Shown: one piece after another, positions 9,548 to 18,648 of the stretch | Layout of the letters: each line of letters starts with the position of its first letter | How positions within the stretch are numbered: position 1 is the first letter of the stretch | Source of the DNA: Pseudohongiella acticola | GTDB taxonomy: Bacteria; Pseudomonadota; Gammaproteobacteria; Pseudomonadales; Pseudohongiellaceae | Direction: 5' to 3' | DNA length: 64,000 nt | NCBI RefSeq assembly: GCF_001758195.1 | Contig: NZ_MASR01000001.1 | Coordinates: 2,728,001 to 2,792,000, forward strand | Program-made: the position numbers and the translations under genes | Notes under the pieces: generated by a model | What the model was told of the DNA's origin: nothing | What the model saw: only the letters and a program-made list of their open reading frames with translations | The model's database searches: none

Positions 9548-9749
9548 ATGGTGTAACCTGTTGCGCCTGCCGCTGGCTGCAGATGCCCGTCAGCGGCTCG
9601 TTGATAAACCAGTGTAGCAAACTTGAAAGTGAGCAGTCTGTACTGCCTTACGCAAAGATGCAGGCGGTTGTCGGTCGAGCTATGATACCCCTGATATTGA
9701 TCAATACCCGTCACTGGACATTAAACGGGTTTAAACTATGGAGAGTCTT

Positions 9750-11021
9750 ATGTCGGATACCCTGCAAGGTGCATTGAGCCAGCTGAAAATGGCAGCCCGC
9801 CATACCGAGGTGCCAGAGGAAGTGCTGGAGGCCCTGAATTTCCCCAAGGAAGTGCTGACTGCGCGCATCAGCGTGCGCATGGACAATGGTAAACGGCGCT
9901 CCTTCGAGGCCTGGCGTTGTCGCTACGACGATACCCGGGGGCCAACCAAGGGCGGTATCCGCTTTCATCCAGAGGCAAATCTGGAGGAGGTGGTGACACT
10001 GGCGTTCTGGATGACGTTCAAGTGTGCCGTTGTCAACCTCCCTTACGGTGGTGGCAAGGGTGCGATTCGCGTCGATCCACGCGAGCTGTCGAGGCGAGAA
10101 CTGGAACGCTTGTCTCGCGCCTATGTGCATGCCTTTTCCAGCATGATTGGGCCGGACCGCGACATTCCGGCGCCTGATGTGTATACCAATGCCAGGATCA
10201 TGGGCTGGATGGCTGATGAGTACTCAAGCCTTGTGGGTTATCCCTGTCCGGCAGTGATCACCGGCAAACCGATTCCATTAGGCGGGTCTCTGGGGCGAGA
10301 CGATGCGACTGCAAAAGGTGGTTTTTATGTATTGAAAAACCTGTTGTCCGAAATTGGCCTGGAGAACTGCGAAAAGCGTGCAATTGTCCAGGGCTTTGGC
10401 AATGCAGGGGCAACAATAGCCAGCCTGCTGCACCAAGATGGCTGGAAAGTTATTGCGGTGTCGGATACGGGTGGTTGTGTATACGATAAAACCGGTCTGG
10501 ACCTGCAGAAACTGGCGAACATCAAGAAAGAGCGCGGTTCGGTGACTGATTATGCCAAGCAGATCTCCGGTAGTGACATAAAAACCCTGACGCAGGATGA
10601 GATGTTTGCGCTGGAGTGTGACCTGTTGGTGCCTGCCGCGCTGGAAGATCAGATTACCCGCGACAATGCCGGCAGCATCAAGGCATCGGTCATTATGGAG
10701 CTCGCCAATGGACCAGTGACGGCGGAGGCAGACAGTGTGCTGGAAAAAAACGGCGTGACCGTGATTCCGGATATTCTGGCAAACGCCGGGGGCGTCACGG
10801 TGTCTTATTTCGAATGGGTTCAGAACAGGCAGGGTTTCTACTGGACGGAAGATGAAGTGCAACAAAAACTGCGGCCGATCATGGAGCAAGGCAGCAGTGC
10901 GGTCTGGAGTCTTGCGCAGAAAAAGGACATCAGCCTGCGGACCGCAGCCTATGTGTTAGGACTGGAGCGCATCGCCGATGCGATAAAAGCACACGGCACG
11001 CAGGATTATTTCTGTCCGTGA
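9750..11021 (+). CDS. Glu/Leu/Phe/Val dehydrogenase, NAD-type glutamate dehydrogenase
   Basis: Interconverts glutamate and 2-oxoglutarate plus ammonia in the cytoplasm. The protein has about 423 residues, usual for the short hexameric enzymes. The N-terminal domain has GGIRFHP, the catalytic lysine segment LPYGGGKG and the DIPAPDVYT loop; the C-terminal Rossmann domain has VQGFGNAG and VSDTGG, compatible with NAD binding. I place the start at ATG 9750 because GGAG ends 6 nt upstream; ATG 9738 in frame would include that Shine-Dalgarno sequence in the coding region. It is monocistronic and convergent with the RNA helicase gene. Confidence 0.93.
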   Translation: MSDTLQGALSQLKMAARHTEVPEEVLEALNFPKEVLTARISVRMDNGKRRSFEAWRCRYDDTRGPTKGGIRFHPEANLEEVVTLAFWMTFKCAVVNLPYGGGKGAIRVDPRELSRRELERLSRAYVHAFSSMIGPDRDIPAPDVYTNARIMGWMADEYSSLVGYPCPAVITGKPIPLGGSLGRDDATAKGGFYVLKNLLSEIGLENCEKRAIVQGFGNAGATIASLLHQDGWKVIAVSDTGGCVYDKTGLDLQKLANIKKERGSVTDYAKQISGSDIKTLTQDEMFALECDLLVPAALEDQITRDNAGSIKASVIMELANGPVTAEADSVLEKNGVTVIPDILANAGGVTVSYFEWVQNRQGFYWTEDEVQQKLRPIMEQGSSAVWSLAQKKDISLRTAAYVLGLERIADAIKAHGTQDYFCP

Positions 11022-11038
11022 TTGTGGCGCCCAGCGGG

Positions 11039-11079
11039 CATGGGATCGTTGCCGTGCTTTGCGCGGCGACGATCCCATG
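11039..11079. terminator. Bidirectional hairpin between convergent genes
   Basis: Sixteen-base arms (11039-11054 and 11064-11079, beginning CATGGGATCGT) pair with one G-U and enclose a 9-nt loop. It lies between the ends of the dehydrogenase and helicase genes, where a terminator serving both is expected. There is no long T-tract on either side, so efficiency is uncertain. Confidence 0.65.
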
Positions 11080-11091
11080 GACCTTATGCTG

Positions 11092-12594
11092 TTACCAGGT
11101 AGACACCAGCTTGGCGCCTTCGCTGCGACGCGACCTGGTGTTCTGATTGTTGCCGTTGCTCCGCGCGGGTCGCTGCCCCCGCGGTTTGGCAGCGACCGGG
11201 CGGTCACCATCAAACGTGGTATTGCCATTACGCTGCAGGCGTTCTTCCTCGCGATAATCGCTACTGCCACTGTTCTGCATAGGCGCTTGCTGCTGGCGAT
11301 TATTCGAAGACCGTGGTGAGCTGTTGCGGGCGGACGCTGAACGTCCCGAACCCGGGCGACCCGCGTTTTGCCCCTGGCGGGCACTTCCTGGTCGGCCGTT
11401 GCCCTGGCCGCGACGTTGCTGCGGTCGACGGGTTTCGGTGTCCTTGACATCTTCCAGGCGTTCCCGCAACTCAAAGCCAGGCACCACTTCGCGTTTCATG
11501 GTGGTCTTCAACACTCGCTCAATCTGCTTCAACTGCTTCAGCTGATCACCGCTGAGCAACGAAATGGCCGTGCCTTCGGCGCCCGCACGTGCAGTACGGC
11601 CGATGCGATGGACATAGTCTTCCGGTACATCAGGCAAATCGTAGTTGATGACGTGAGGCAGCTGATCTATGTCGATGCCGCGTGCCGCGATGTCCGTGGC
11701 TACCAGCACCTGCAGTTCTCCGTTTTTGAACTGGTGCAGAACCTTGGTCCGTTGAGCCTGGCTTTTGTTGCCATGAATGGCGCCGGCGTTGATGCCATCA
11801 CGTTCCAGCATCTGTACCAGTTTGTTGGCACCATGTTTAGTACGACTGAAAACCAGGACCTGGTACCAGCTGTTAGTGCGGATCAGGTGGCTGAGCAGTT
11901 CTGTCTTGCGCGACTTGTCGACCGGATGCAGGGTCTGGGTAACCCGATCTGCTGTTGTATTGAGCGGTGCAACATTGATCTGTACCGGGTTGTGAAGCAG
12001 GCCCTTGGCCAGTTCCCGGATCTCACCGGAGAACGTCGCCGAGAACAGCAGATTCTGTCGTTTCGGTGGCAGCAGCGCGAGAATTTTTTTGATATCACGG
12101 ATGAAACCCATGTCCAGCATGCGGTCAGCTTCATCCAGTACCAGCACTTCAAGTTGGTCAAAACGGACTGCATTCTGCTGATAAAGGTCCATCAGGCGCC
12201 CGGGGGTCGCCACCAGAACGTCGAGTCCGCCGCGCAGAATCATCATTTGCGGGTTGATTTTGACGCCACCAAAGATCACGGCTGAGCGTACCTTCTGGTA
12301 TTTGCCATATGTTTTCAGGCTGTCATGAACCTGCGCCGCCAGTTCGCGCGTAGGCGTCAGTATCAGGGCGCGAATCTGTCCGCCGCGGGTGCGTTCGCCG
12401 CCATCCAGTTTCTGCAGCAGGGGCAGGGTGAAGCCTGCGGTTTTACCGGTGCCAGTCTGCGCTGATGCCATGACATCGGCGCCGTTCAAAATGGCGGGGA
12501 TGGCCTGAGCCTGGATGGGAGTCGGGGTAGTATATTGCTGATCAGCCAATGCTTTCAGCAGGCCTTCGGAAAGGCCCAGATTATCAAAACTCAT
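11092..12594 (-). CDS. rhlE: DEAD-box ATP-dependent RNA helicase, RhlE-like
   Basis: A 500-residue RNA helicase. The core has all motifs in order: Q-motif region [26 protein letters not shown] in [28 protein letters not shown] and [10 protein letters not shown]. After the core, about 110 residues are low-complexity and rich in Arg, Gln, Gly, Asn and Ser, which in this family binds RNA non-specifically. The start at 12594 follows AGGA; an in-frame ATG at 12690 would add 32 residues without family similarity. RhlE proteins act in RNA remodelling, ribosome assembly and mRNA decay. Possible upstream control elements are listed separately. Confidence 0.9.
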   Translation of the reverse strand: MSFDNLGLSEGLLKALADQQYTTPTPIQAQAIPAILNGADVMASAQTGTGKTAGFTLPLLQKLDGGERTRGGQIRALILTPTRELAAQVHDSLKTYGKYQKVRSAVIFGGVKINPQMMILRGGLDVLVATPGRLMDLYQQNAVRFDQLEVLVLDEADRMLDMGFIRDIKKILALLPPKRQNLLFSATFSGEIRELAKGLLHNPVQINVAPLNTTADRVTQTLHPVDKSRKTELLSHLIRTNSWYQVLVFSRTKHGANKLVQMLERDGINAGAIHGNKSQAQRTKVLHQFKNGELQVLVATDIAARGIDIDQLPHVINYDLPDVPEDYVHRIGRTARAGAEGTAISLLSGDQLKQLKQIERVLKTTMKREVVPGFELRERLEDVKDTETRRPQQRRGQGNGRPGSARQGQNAGRPGSGRSASARNSSPRSSNNRQQQAPMQNSGSSDYREEERLQRNGNTTFDGDRPVAAKPRGQRPARSNGNNQNTRSRRSEGAKLVSTW

Positions 12595-13009
12595 TGAATT
12601 CCTATTGGTCTCTAAGAAGAGCGACGTTGGTTGTGTTGTCGGCTCTTGATACACCTGTAATGTGAACACTTGAAAATCTATTGTGAACACGTTCTGAACC
12701 GCGGCTGAAATGAGATTTCAGTGAGATCCTGAGGTGAGCACGCCAGTGTGGATGGTTGTCCGTTGACGCCGACATGACGTTAGGACCAGTCCACATAAGT
12801 GACAGGTACCCGACAGGGCGGGTACGTGTAATGCAGAATTGCAGAACCGGGATTGTAGCGCGTTTCCAGCCAAATAGATACTTTGTCACAATTAGCGGCA
12901 ATAAATTCATTGCCTGATGCAGCAATATTGCTTACCGTACCGCCCCTAATATGCATATTAATATCACCCGGTTGTACCAAAACCAATAAAAAGCAAGAGC
13001 ATTTGTCTA
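12595..13009. other. 415-bp divergent intergenic region
   Basis: This spacer separates the helicase and TonB-receptor genes and must hold both promoters. Besides the two 9-bp direct repeats listed separately, it has a 17-bp inverted repeat at 12705-12721 (CTGAAAT, GAG, ATTTCAG) and a 7-bp hairpin at 12806-12825. On the minus strand a 68-codon open frame runs from a TTG at 12986 to 12780. It has no convincing ribosome site and no recognisable similarity, so I do not call it a gene. Confidence 0.5.
12661..12690. promoter_or_regulatory. Direct repeats TGTGAACAC upstream of rhlE
   Basis: TGTGAACAC occurs at 12661-12669 and again at 12682-12690, exactly 21 bp apart, which places both on the same face of the helix two turns apart. 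They lie 67-96 bp upstream of the helicase start codon. The arrangement suggests a regulator binding site, but no factor can be named. Confidence 0.45.
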
Positions 13010-15196
13010 ATGAAATCAGTCGTTTTCCCTAAGATCGGTCGTGCCGGGGGTGTTCCCCGCGCGTTTTCGCGCACGCTATCCGCGTCTGTCCTCAGCCTGG
13101 GCCTGTTTGTTGCTGCGCCAGTGAGTCTGGCCCAGAACGCCGAAGGCACCGAAGATTCAACGGTTACCTATCCGGCTACCTACTTTCAACAATGGGCGCC
13201 CGTTACTGCGCAGGACATGATTAATCGCATTCCTGGTGTGGGTTCAGCCACGGGCAGTAACTTTGGCCGCTCCAGTGGCGGCCGCGGGCTGGGTGGCGGC
13301 GGTGGCAACCAGATCCTGATTGACGGCAAACGTGTGGCTGGCAAGAGTAACGAAGCGAGCAGCCAATTGGCTCGCATTCCCGCTGACAAGGTCAGTCACA
13401 TTGAGTTGATTCGGGGTACATCCGCTGAGCTTGACGTGCGTGCGGATCAGATCGTCAATATTATACTGACTGAAGCCATGTCCAGCCGGTCATTCTCGTA
13501 CGAGGTTAACACTGACCGCTATATGGACGGACATGTGCAGCCGGGTGGCAAAATCGCGATGAACGGCCAGCAGGGTGGTTTCACCTATCTACTCAGTGTT
13601 GAAGCTGAACCCCGTCATGACTATCGGCCCAGCACCGAGAGTAGTGTGTTGGGGGATTTTTCGCCGAATGACAGCATCAGCGAAGAACGTACACGGGATC
13701 AGTACACCTATGGCTACGCCGCCAATCTGGCATACGAAATCAGCGCCGATAGTAGTGTTCGACTGAACATGTTGTATTCGGATTATGACAATACCGTGGA
13801 TGTCGAGCGGCGCATTACCGACCTCACGGTCAGCCCGCCAGAAACAGTCTTTGAACGCGAAGTCATTCCGGGAGTTAATGACAACTGGGAGATTGGTGGT
13901 GATTACGAACGTGTGTTCAGTAACAACCATCGCTTCAAGATACTTTTTATCGCTAACGAAAAAAATGAAGAATTTACGCGTGAGCGTTTTGCCCGCGAAG
14001 GCAATGGCAATGAGGAAAAGGATTTGTTCCTCAATTCTGATGCCACCACCACCGAACGTATTGTCCGTACCTCCTATTCTCTGGGCTTGACCGACGGCCA
14101 GGACCTGGAGCTGGGTGTGGAGCGGGCACAAACCACGCTGGATTCAATGTTGCGACTGGGTCAGCCGGGCGCTGGTCCCGGTAATGACAACTTTGGCGGA
14201 TTGACGCCTGTTGCTGTCAGCAATGCCAATTCTACGGTTGAGGAAATCCGTTATGAGCCGTTTGCGGTGCACAACTGGCAAATTAATGCACGCATGACGC
14301 TGGAGAGCTCGCTGATCTACGAAGCGTCTGAAATTACCCAGACCGGTGATGTCTACAATCAGCGTGATTTTGGCTTTTTCAAACCAAAACTTGATTTGCG
14401 TTATGACCTGGGTAATGGCAAACAACTGCGTGCGACTGCGACCAAAGCGGTGCGCCAGTTAAGCTTCTCGGATTTTGTTGCTTCCAGCGATATGCGTGAT
14501 GATGATGCCGAAACCATGGCGGGGAATACCAACCTGCGACAGGAGCAGGTGTGGAATTTTGATTTGGGTGCTGAATACCGCCTGCCCAATGACCTCGGTG
14601 TGATCGACGGCAGCGTATTCTATATGCAGCATATCGATGTCATTGAGCGCATTGACGTATCGGCAACAGCCGGTGATCCGGTTTCCGCCAATGGCAATAT
14701 CGGCGATGGCGACATGTATGGTTTGCGATTGAACGGCAGCGTTCGCATGAACATGATCAATTTGCCTGACCTGATGATCATATCGAGTCTTGAGGTTAAA
14801 GACTCTGAGATCACCGACCCGTTCCTGGGTATTGATCGTCGTTTTGAAGGATTTGAGCGTGGGCGTTTCCAGCTCGGTTTCCGTCATGACCTGCCGTCAC
14901 TCAGAATCAATTACGGCATGAACTGGAATAACCGTTTTGATGGCAACATGAAGCGTTATGATATCGATAATATCGAGCGCAGCTCCGGTGACCCGAATGT
15001 CAGTGCGTTTCTGGAATACGTGACACCTGGCAATATCCGGATACGCTTTGATGCGCGTAACGCCACTAACAATATCCAGTGTCGTGAGCGCACGCGCTTT
15101 GATGGTCGTATCAGCGGTGGTGTGATCTCGGAGATCGAAAATTATTGCACTGATGCTGCGCGAGTGGTGTCCATCAAGATCAACGGCACGTTCTGA
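13010..15196 (+). CDS. TonB-dependent outer-membrane receptor
   Basis: A 728-residue protein with a long, Arg-containing signal peptide (cleavage likely after Ala41, in SLAQ). A plug domain follows with the typical PGVGSATGSNFGR, QILIDGKRV and HIELIRG segments. The rest is a beta-barrel with alternating aromatic strands and a terminal Phe (IKINGTF). A short DSTVTYP stretch near the mature N-terminus may be the TonB box. Such receptors import siderophores, cobalamin or carbohydrates using the proton-motive force; the substrate is not evident. The gene stands alone and ends at a perfect palindrome shared with the convergent NosR-like gene. Confidence 0.9.
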   Translation: MKSVVFPKIGRAGGVPRAFSRTLSASVLSLGLFVAAPVSLAQNAEGTEDSTVTYPATYFQQWAPVTAQDMINRIPGVGSATGSNFGRSSGGRGLGGGGGNQILIDGKRVAGKSNEASSQLARIPADKVSHIELIRGTSAELDVRADQIVNIILTEAMSSRSFSYEVNTDRYMDGHVQPGGKIAMNGQQGGFTYLLSVEAEPRHDYRPSTESSVLGDFSPNDSISEERTRDQYTYGYAANLAYEISADSSVRLNMLYSDYDNTVDVERRITDLTVSPPETVFEREVIPGVNDNWEIGGDYERVFSNNHRFKILFIANEKNEEFTRERFAREGNGNEEKDLFLNSDATTTERIVRTSYSLGLTDGQDLELGVERAQTTLDSMLRLGQPGAGPGNDNFGGLTPVAVSNANSTVEEIRYEPFAVHNWQINARMTLESSLIYEASEITQTGDVYNQRDFGFFKPKLDLRYDLGNGKQLRATATKAVRQLSFSDFVASSDMRDDDAETMAGNTNLRQEQVWNFDLGAEYRLPNDLGVIDGSVFYMQHIDVIERIDVSATAGDPVSANGNIGDGDMYGLRLNGSVRMNMINLPDLMIISSLEVKDSEITDPFLGIDRRFEGFERGRFQLGFRHDLPSLRINYGMNWNNRFDGNMKRYDIDNIERSSGDPNVSAFLEYVTPGNIRIRFDARNATNNIQCRERTRFDGRISGGVISEIENYCTDAARVVSIKINGTF

Positions 15197-15213
15197 CGCT
15201 GCCGGTCCGTTTG

Positions 15214-15250
15214 CTGTTGCCAGTCAATCAAGTTGATTGACTGGCAACAG
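15214..15250. repeat. Perfect 18-bp inverted repeat with 1-nt centre
   Basis: CTGTTGCCAGTCAATCAA (15214-15231), a single G, then its exact reverse complement (15233-15250). It lies 18 bp beyond the TonB-receptor stop and contains the last codons and stop of the convergent NosR-like gene. The likely role is transcription termination for both genes or protection of 3' ends. It has no T-tract, and a 1-nt loop must open further in RNA. Confidence 0.8.
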
Positions 15251-17185
15251 TTGTACCCCGCGTGCCGTCAACGATTCCACGCTGTGCTTACAGACCCCCG
15301 CTTTAGCAATCAACTTGCTTTCACAGATATCACAACGCACACATTCCTTGAAATCAATCTGTTCGTTACGAATGGCACCGGTCGGGCAGGCGTGTTCGCA
15401 GACTTTGCACACAGTGCATTGTGGTACGCGTCTGATCCGACGCAGGCTGATCAGGGACATTACTCCCAGCGCCGCACCCAGCGGACACATGTAACGGCAG
15501 TAGAAGCGCTTGACGACTGCCGACGCCAGCACAATTGCAATCAGAATGATCCATAACACAACCGATGTGCTGTAGAAAAACAGGGTGCCAAACGGTTCAA
15601 AGTACTGAAAAATGCTGACATCGCTTTGCACCAGCGCCATGAGGATGATCAGCGCCAGAATGATGTACTTCAAATACAGCGCCCTGTCGTGAATATAGGC
15701 TGGCACGGTGCGCTGCCAGCCTTTGGGTACAAAGCGGGAGAGTATGTCCTGCAAGGCACCGAAGGGGCATAGTGAGGAACAGAACACCCGTCCCCAGATC
15801 AGTGTGGTGATCAGCGTGAACGCCACGATCATCAACAGCGGCAGGTCGCTAAGTATCATTGACGGCCCCAGTTTGATGGTATTGGTGATGTGGGAGACTG
15901 ACAGGAAACCACCGTTGATAAAGCCCAGATAAACCAGCGTAATACTGAGCGCGAGCCAGCGCAGCCTGGCATCCTTGCGCAGGAAGGCTGTCATCACCAA
16001 CCCCAACAGTAGAGTCAACGGCAGAACCCGGGTCCAGTTGATGTCAGTTAACAGCCCGCCGGCAGACGCCTGCATCATGTCTTCAGGGGCCACGTCGCCC
16101 GGAGCCCGAATGTCACGCCCCAATGCCAGGTCCAGCGCAATGCCCTGCAAGGTGATATCGATCGAGTAAGGTAGTTCGCCGTTTTGCGGGTCGTAGTAGA
16201 CGGTAAACGGTTGCGCAAGATCCAGCTCTGGTGCGAGAATCATGGCAACGGCAAAGTTGGCCTGGCCAGCAATCCTGCCCTGATCGGCACTGCCGGCGTA
16301 GACCGTCTGCCGTCGCGGCATGGGAAAAACGACATCTCCCTGCTGGATCGAAAACCGCTCCTGACGGAAGGGTTCAGACGCATTGCCGCCGATGCCGACC
16401 AGCATCAATTTTCCATCGTCAAAGCGACCGCTGGCATCGCGCTCGGCACGGGAGTAGGCATCATTGCCAACCAGAATCTCGCCCAGCACTTCATGGCCCA
16501 TATAGGCAAATGACAAAGACAGCACAGTTTCATCGGGCAGGCGGGCATTCATGACCTGGATCTGACCCTGCGTTATCATGTCCTCCCAGCTCAACGGTGC
16601 CAGGTGTTCCCTTGCATTGCTGGTAGTATCAGCGGCCGCAGAAAAGCCACTGCTGGCGAGGTAGGATTGCGCCACGCGTCGAGCTGCATTATAGACTCCT
16701 CGTGTGGCAGCCCAGCTGCTGATGGTGGCGCGTGATACACCATCAATGTCGCGCCCTACCCGAAACGAATCTGTTAAAGGTTTGCGCCGGAACTGTTCCT
16801 GAAATGGGCGTATGGAGAGGAAGTCGCCGCGACTGGACCTGAACGATTCGTTGTAATCCAGCACCTTGATTGCAGTCACGGTGGCAGCGGTATTCAGACC
16901 CACAAGTACATCGATGGTTGAACTGAAACCAATTTCTTCAGGCGGCAAGTCAGAGGTCTGAAAAACGTAACCAATCACGGTTTCGTTGCCGGTAGCGGGG
17001 TCAGCAGCGAACGCAGTGAACACCGGCGGAGTGCCTGCTTTTGCGCTGAACCGGTCGGCCGCAGGCATGACCTGTTGCAGAAGGAGTTCGTCAACCTCTC
17101 GACTGAAAGGGGTCTGGGCAAACACGGCACTGGCGCTCACCAGCAGGGCTATAAACAGGGTCGCCAATTGCAGTTGTCGTGTCAT
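15224..17185 (-). CDS. NosR-like FMN-binding / polyferredoxin membrane protein
   Basis: A 653-residue inner-membrane electron-transfer protein. It has a signal peptide (about 1-23), then a periplasmic FMN-binding domain (about 80-190) with a possible flavinylation threonine in VSRATIS. Five or six transmembrane helices occupy about 385-600, with the paired cysteine loops FCSSLCPFG and YCRYMCPLG shared by NosR and NapH proteins. Two cysteine clusters at the end (CTVCKVCEHACP and CVRCDICESK) could hold iron-sulfur centres, though the second lacks the full ferredoxin spacing. No nitrous-oxide reductase genes are in the window, so its role here is probably another periplasmic reduction. It is coupled by a 4-nt overlap to the upstream exchanger gene. 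Confidence 0.82.
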   Translation of the reverse strand: MTRQLQLATLFIALLVSASAVFAQTPFSREVDELLLQQVMPAADRFSAKAGTPPVFTAFAADPATGNETVIGYVFQTSDLPPEEIGFSSTIDVLVGLNTAATVTAIKVLDYNESFRSSRGDFLSIRPFQEQFRRKPLTDSFRVGRDIDGVSRATISSWAATRGVYNAARRVAQSYLASSGFSAAADTTSNAREHLAPLSWEDMITQGQIQVMNARLPDETVLSLSFAYMGHEVLGEILVGNDAYSRAERDASGRFDDGKLMLVGIGGNASEPFRQERFSIQQGDVVFPMPRRQTVYAGSADQGRIAGQANFAVAMILAPELDLAQPFTVYYDPQNGELPYSIDITLQGIALDLALGRDIRAPGDVAPEDMMQASAGGLLTDINWTRVLPLTLLLGLVMTAFLRKDARLRWLALSITLVYLGFINGGFLSVSHITNTIKLGPSMILSDLPLLMIVAFTLITTLIWGRVFCSSLCPFGALQDILSRFVPKGWQRTVPAYIHDRALYLKYIILALIILMALVQSDVSIFQYFEPFGTLFFYSTSVVLWIILIAIVLASAVVKRFYCRYMCPLGAALGVMSLISLRRIRRVPQCTVCKVCEHACPTGAIRNEQIDFKECVRCDICESKLIAKAGVCKHSVESLTARGVQLLPVNQLD

Positions 17186-18183
17186 GCGGCGACAACAACG
17201 CTACGAACCAACCACGCGGTATAAGCTGCGTAAACCAGCATCAGTATCACTCCTTCCGGACGACTGATGCGCCCCTGGCTTTTGAAACCGTAACCTAATA
17301 CAAACAGTGACACAGTAAGTCCTGCCATCACTGCCATGTCCCGGGTCAGCACTTCGTGGCCGACACCCATGGGGTGGATGACGCCGGCAATGCCCACCAC
17401 TGCCAGCGTATTGAACAGATTCGAGCCGAGGATATTGCCCAGTGCCATATCGTGCTCACCTTTGCGCGCGGCGATGACGGATGAGGCAAGCTCAGGCAGC
17501 GAGGTACCGACGGCAATAACGGTCAGGCCAATAATCAGGTCACTGACGCCGACGCTCTGCGCGATGGTAACCGCGCCCCAGACCAGAATGCGTGAGCTCG
17601 CAATCAATAACACCAGCCCGATCACTGTCCACATGACCGCTTTACGAAGTGGCAACGTTCGGGTGTCGAGCTCAGCCACAACGTCGCCGCTCAGCGAGTC
17701 AGGGCAGGCAGAATTCTGGTCGCGGCGGCCCTGGACCACGGTCCACGTCATGATGGCAGCAAAAACGCCCAGCAGGACCAGGGCGTCCGTGCGACTGATG
17801 AAGTCATCAAGCAATTGCCAGGCCGCCAGCAGCGTTACCAGCGTCAGTATCGGCAGCGTCCGGCGCAGTACCTGAGAATCAACGAGAATGGGGCTGATCA
17901 GGGCAGTAATGCCCAGAATCAAGGCTATGTTGGTGATGTTGGAGCCATAGGCGTTGCCCAGGGCGATGCCGGGATTTCCCTGCCATGAGGCCAGTGCCGA
18001 CACTACCATTTCCGGCGCAGACGTGCCGAAGCCAATGATCACCATGCCAATGATCAACGGTGGGATATTAAAATGCCGTGCCGTTACTGCGGCGCCTTCA
18101 ACAAACCGGTCGGCACTCCACACCAGAATGATGAGTCCGATCGCAATTGCCAACAGCGCAAACAGCATGTGATTGTTCCACAC
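17182..18183 (-). CDS. Calcium/sodium antiporter (CaCA family, YrbG-like)
   Basis: A 333-residue inner-membrane exchanger with about ten helices. Both alpha repeats are intact: the first has GFGTSAPE and ALGNAYGSNITN, the second AVGTSLPE and ALGNILGSNLFN, which together form the ion sites. A short hydrophilic loop sits between the halves. Family members exchange Na+ or H+ for Ca2+. The stop codon overlaps the start of the NosR-like gene (ATGA at 17182-17185), so the two are translated together. The start could also be Met6 at 18168. Confidence 0.9.
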   Translation of the reverse strand: MWNNHMLFALLAIAIGLIILVWSADRFVEGAAVTARHFNIPPLIIGMVIIGFGTSAPEMVVSALASWQGNPGIALGNAYGSNITNIALILGITALISPILVDSQVLRRTLPILTLVTLLAAWQLLDDFISRTDALVLLGVFAAIMTWTVVQGRRDQNSACPDSLSGDVVAELDTRTLPLRKAVMWTVIGLVLLIASSRILVWGAVTIAQSVGVSDLIIGLTVIAVGTSLPELASSVIAARKGEHDMALGNILGSNLFNTLAVVGIAGVIHPMGVGHEVLTRDMAVMAGLTVSLFVLGYGFKSQGRISRPEGVILMLVYAAYTAWLVRSVVVAA

Positions 18184-18194
18184 AATGGTCAGTG

Positions 18195-18236
18195 AATAAT
18201 GCGGGGCGACCTGAGACAGTCGCCAACGCGCTTATT
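18195..18236 (-). terminator. Possible terminator hairpin after the gtrA-like gene
   Basis: An imperfect stem with a GGCGAC/GTCGCC core, a GCG/CGC block and AATAA/TTATT outer pairs, with an 8-nt loop. It lies just beyond the end of the arabinose-type operon and just upstream of the exchanger gene. The AT-rich foot could serve in place of a T-tract. The call is by position and structure only. Confidence 0.4.
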
Positions 18237-18246
18237 CTAGCGATTG

Positions 18247-18648
18247 TCAGCGGAAAGACCAGTACTTGTGCCCTAAAAAGCTGGTAAACACAGGAATCAC
18301 GATACCAACAGCGTGAGCAATTTCGAGTCTGAACAGCGACACACCCAAGGTGGGAAGTACGCTGTAGGCCATCAGCAGACTGACAGCCCAGGTCTGCACG
18401 ATAGCGAGCAGGTTGACCAGGGCAAACAGCAGGATTGAGCGTTGCAGGGTTTGTGTACTCACTTTGAAAACGAAGATTCGAGCCAGTACGTAAGCGGTCA
18501 CCATGCCGGTAAGGTAAGCCAGTACAACGGCAGTCGAAAATCCCACCCACATATTGTAGATGATGCGGGTCACAAAATTGACCAGCGCCGCGGTACCACC
18601 GGTCAGTAGAAAGGCGAGAAACTGTCGTGACATGAATGGCTGAATCAT
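18247..18648 (-). CDS. GtrA family membrane protein
   Basis: A 133-residue protein with four predicted transmembrane helices and the family layout: FLLTGGTAALVNF at the start, YLTGMVTAYVLARIFVF in the middle and HKYWSFR at the end. GtrA proteins handle polyprenyl-phosphate-linked sugars at the inner membrane, as flippases or recruiters. In mycobacteria the GtrA protein Rv3789 is encoded beside dprE1 and dprE2 and takes part in arabinan synthesis; the same partners occur in this operon. The start overlaps the stop of the FAD oxidoreductase gene by 4 nt. It is the last gene of the unit. Confidence 0.88.
   Translation of the reverse strand: MIQPFMSRQFLAFLLTGGTAALVNFVTRIIYNMWVGFSTAVVLAYLTGMVTAYVLARIFVFKVSTQTLQRSILLFALVNLLAIVQTWAVSLLMAYSVLPTLGVSLFRLEIAHAVGIVIPVFTSFLGHKYWSFR

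Noticed and set aside
11368-12285. 305-codon plus-strand frame opposite the helicase gene
   Set aside because: It is antisense to well-conserved DEAD-box motifs, has no ribosome site and its translation resembles no protein; it is a shadow of high-GC codon use.
12780-12986. 68-codon minus-strand frame between helicase and TonB-receptor genes
   Set aside because: It starts with TTG without a good ribosome site and matches nothing I recognise; kept only as a remark on the spacer.
15224-17185. Evidence for a nitrous-oxide reduction locus
   Set aside because: Only a NosR-like protein is present; nosZ, nosD, nosF, nosY and nosL are absent from the window.
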